NCBI RefSeq assembly: GCF_009208565.1
Contig: NZ_WFLK01000009.1
Location: 62,001 to 126,000 of the forward strand
Reading direction: 5' to 3'
Length of the DNA: 64,000 nt
DNA from: Janthinobacterium aquaticum
Lineage (GTDB): Bacteria > Pseudomonadota > Gammaproteobacteria > Burkholderiales > Burkholderiaceae_D
The translations under genes were made by a program, and so were the position numbers. The notes below the pieces were generated by a model. It was not told the origin of the DNA. It made no database searches and saw only the letters and a list, made by a program, of their open reading frames with translations. Positions 63,011-64,000 of the stretch are shown here, in pieces; position 1 is the first letter of the stretch; each line of letters opens with the position of its first letter.

Positions 63011-64000
63011 ATGCCCATTTATCAGACTTTGCACGACGGCCAGGTGCCCGTGCATATTTTTACCGACGATATCGACGACCAGGCGCTGCGCCAGTTGCGC
63101 CATATCGCCAGCCTGCCGATCGTCCACCCGTTTGTGGCGGCCATGCCCGATGTGCATGCCGGTATTGGCGCGACCGTCGGTAGCGTGATACCCACGCGCA
63201 GCGCGATTATTCCGGCCGCTGTCGGCGTCGATATCGGCTGTGGCATGAACGCCGTGCGCACCACGCTGTCGGCCAGCGACTTGCCGGACAACCTGGCGCG
63301 ACTGCGCAGTGCGATCGAGGCTGCCGTGCCGGTCGGCTTCGAGCAGCATGACTGGAGCCGCGTGCAGGGTTCGCGCGATGCGCGCGCCACGCGTCCGTTG
63401 GCCGGCCGCCTGGAGCGCATCGTCGAGCGCCATCGCGGCATAGCCAAAATGGTGCGCCAGTTCGAGCGCAGCTGGATTTGCCAGGTCGGCACGCTGGGCG
63501 GCGGCAATCACTTTATCGAGCTGTGCCTCGATGAGCAGCAGCGCGTATGGGTGATGCTTCATTCCGGTTCGCGCGGCGTGGGCAATGCCATCGGCCGCTA
63601 TTTCATCGCCGCCGCGCAGAAGGACATGCGGCGCCATCAGCAGCAGCTGCCGGACGCCGATCTCGCCTATGTCAGTGCCGGCTCAAGCGTGTTCGAGGAT
63701 TATGTGGAGGCGGTCGACTGGGCCCAGGATTATGCGCTGCTCAACCGCAGCGAGATGATGCGCCGCGTGCTCGAGGTGCTGGCAAAACACGCGCCGCCGT
63801 TCCAGCTCGATGGCGAAGCGATCAACTGCCATCACAACTATATTGCGCAGGAAGTGCATGGCAGCGAGCAGCTGTACGTCACCCGCAAGGGCGCCATTTC
63901 GGCGCAGCAGGGCGAACTGGGGATTATCCCGGGCAGCATGGGCGCGCGCAGCTTTATCGTGCGTGGCAAGGGTAATCCCGACTCTCTGTGTTCGTGCTCG
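63011..64000 (+). CDS. rtcB: RtcB-family RNA ligase, 3' end outside the window
   Basis: GTP-dependent ligase joining 2',3'-cyclic-phosphate or 3'-phosphate ends to 5'-OH RNA ends. 330 codons are visible. Metal ligands: H49 (MPDVHAGIG), C77 (VDIGCGMN), H167 (LGGGNHFIE) and H184 (MLHSGSRG). The window stops at LCSCS, just before the HGAGR segment that holds the guanylylated His, so that residue cannot be checked. No archease, rtcA or RtcR gene is seen upstream. ATG 63011 gives the family N-terminus. The elaborate leader suggests RNA-level control. Confidence 0.93.
   Translation, partial: MPIYQTLHDGQVPVHIFTDDIDDQALRQLRHIASLPIVHPFVAAMPDVHAGIGATVGSVIPTRSAIIPAAVGVDIGCGMNAVRTTLSASDLPDNLARLRSAIEAAVPVGFEQHDWSRVQGSRDARATRPLAGRLERIVERHRGIAKMVRQFERSWICQVGTLGGGNHFIELCLDEQQRVWVMLHSGSRGVGNAIGRYFIAAAQKDMRRHQQQLPDADLAYVSAGSSVFEDYVEAVDWAQDYALLNRSEMMRRVLEVLAKHAPPFQLDGEAINCHHNYIAQEVHGSEQLYVTRKGAISAQQGELGIIPGSMGARSFIVRGKGNPDSLCSCS

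Overview
The window looks like chromosome from a high-GC betaproteobacterium of the Oxalobacteraceae (Janthinobacterium/Duganella/Massilia type). This is inferred from gene content and order: kdsD-kdsC-lptC-lptA-lptB-rpoN-hpf beside ptsN-hprK-rapZ, a HIT/DUF971/ubiE/Tim44/ubiJ/ubiB/FmdB/DUF502/aspS/nudB run, and a TetR-controlled beta-oxidation operon. No rRNA, tRNA or CRISPR array was seen.

Layout. Bases 1-4.8 kb are accessory: a membrane protein cut by the window edge, a MITE-like nested palindrome, an unknown protein, a hipBA-type toxin-antitoxin locus and a YlcI/ParE-like pair. From 4.8 to 11 kb lie a MipA/OmpV porin-like protein, periplasmic asparaginase, a MOSC protein, a diguanylate cyclase and a KefB-type antiporter. 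11.1-16.6 kb is the Kdo/LPS-transport/sigma-54/ribosome-hibernation operon, converging on ptsN-hprK-rapZ (16.7-19.1 kb). Next come queF, ilvA, a YqaA membrane protein and a very large flavin/iron-sulfur oxidoreductase with HIT and DUF971 genes. 28.1-35.2 kb is a probable insertion (sulfonate-type binding protein, LacI regulator, TonB receptor, flavin monooxygenase, alpha/beta hydrolase) that splits the DUF971-ubiE neighbourhood. 35.2-46.7 kb holds ubiquinone biosynthesis, aspS, nudB, a duplicated small membrane protein, an EEP-family hydrolase, cardiolipin synthase and Hsp15. 46.9-53.9 kb is the fatty acid beta-oxidation cluster. 54-57.6 kb has an SMP-30 protein, a NimR/NimT-like AraC/MFS pair and a DUF4431 protein. 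57.7-60.3 kb is a NemR-like carbonyl-stress cluster (TetR, YqhD-like reductase, DJ-1-like protein). The end holds a metallophosphoesterase, a YjjJ-type HipA kinase and the first 330 codons of an RtcB RNA ligase.

The main regulatory structures read directly from the sequence are: three TGTCC-N8-GGACA-type operators over a promoter whose predicted start falls on the hipB-like start codon; two TAGAC-N5-GTCTA operators in the NemR-like cluster; a 12-bp LacI-type palindrome; several intrinsic terminators; a dispersed REP-like palindrome family (core GTAGGTCGGATTA); and an elaborate leader in front of rtcB with a short peptide, a chain of mutually exclusive hairpins, a strong terminator and a hairpin over the ribosome binding site. 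The rtcB leader is the most interesting candidate for an undescribed control system here.
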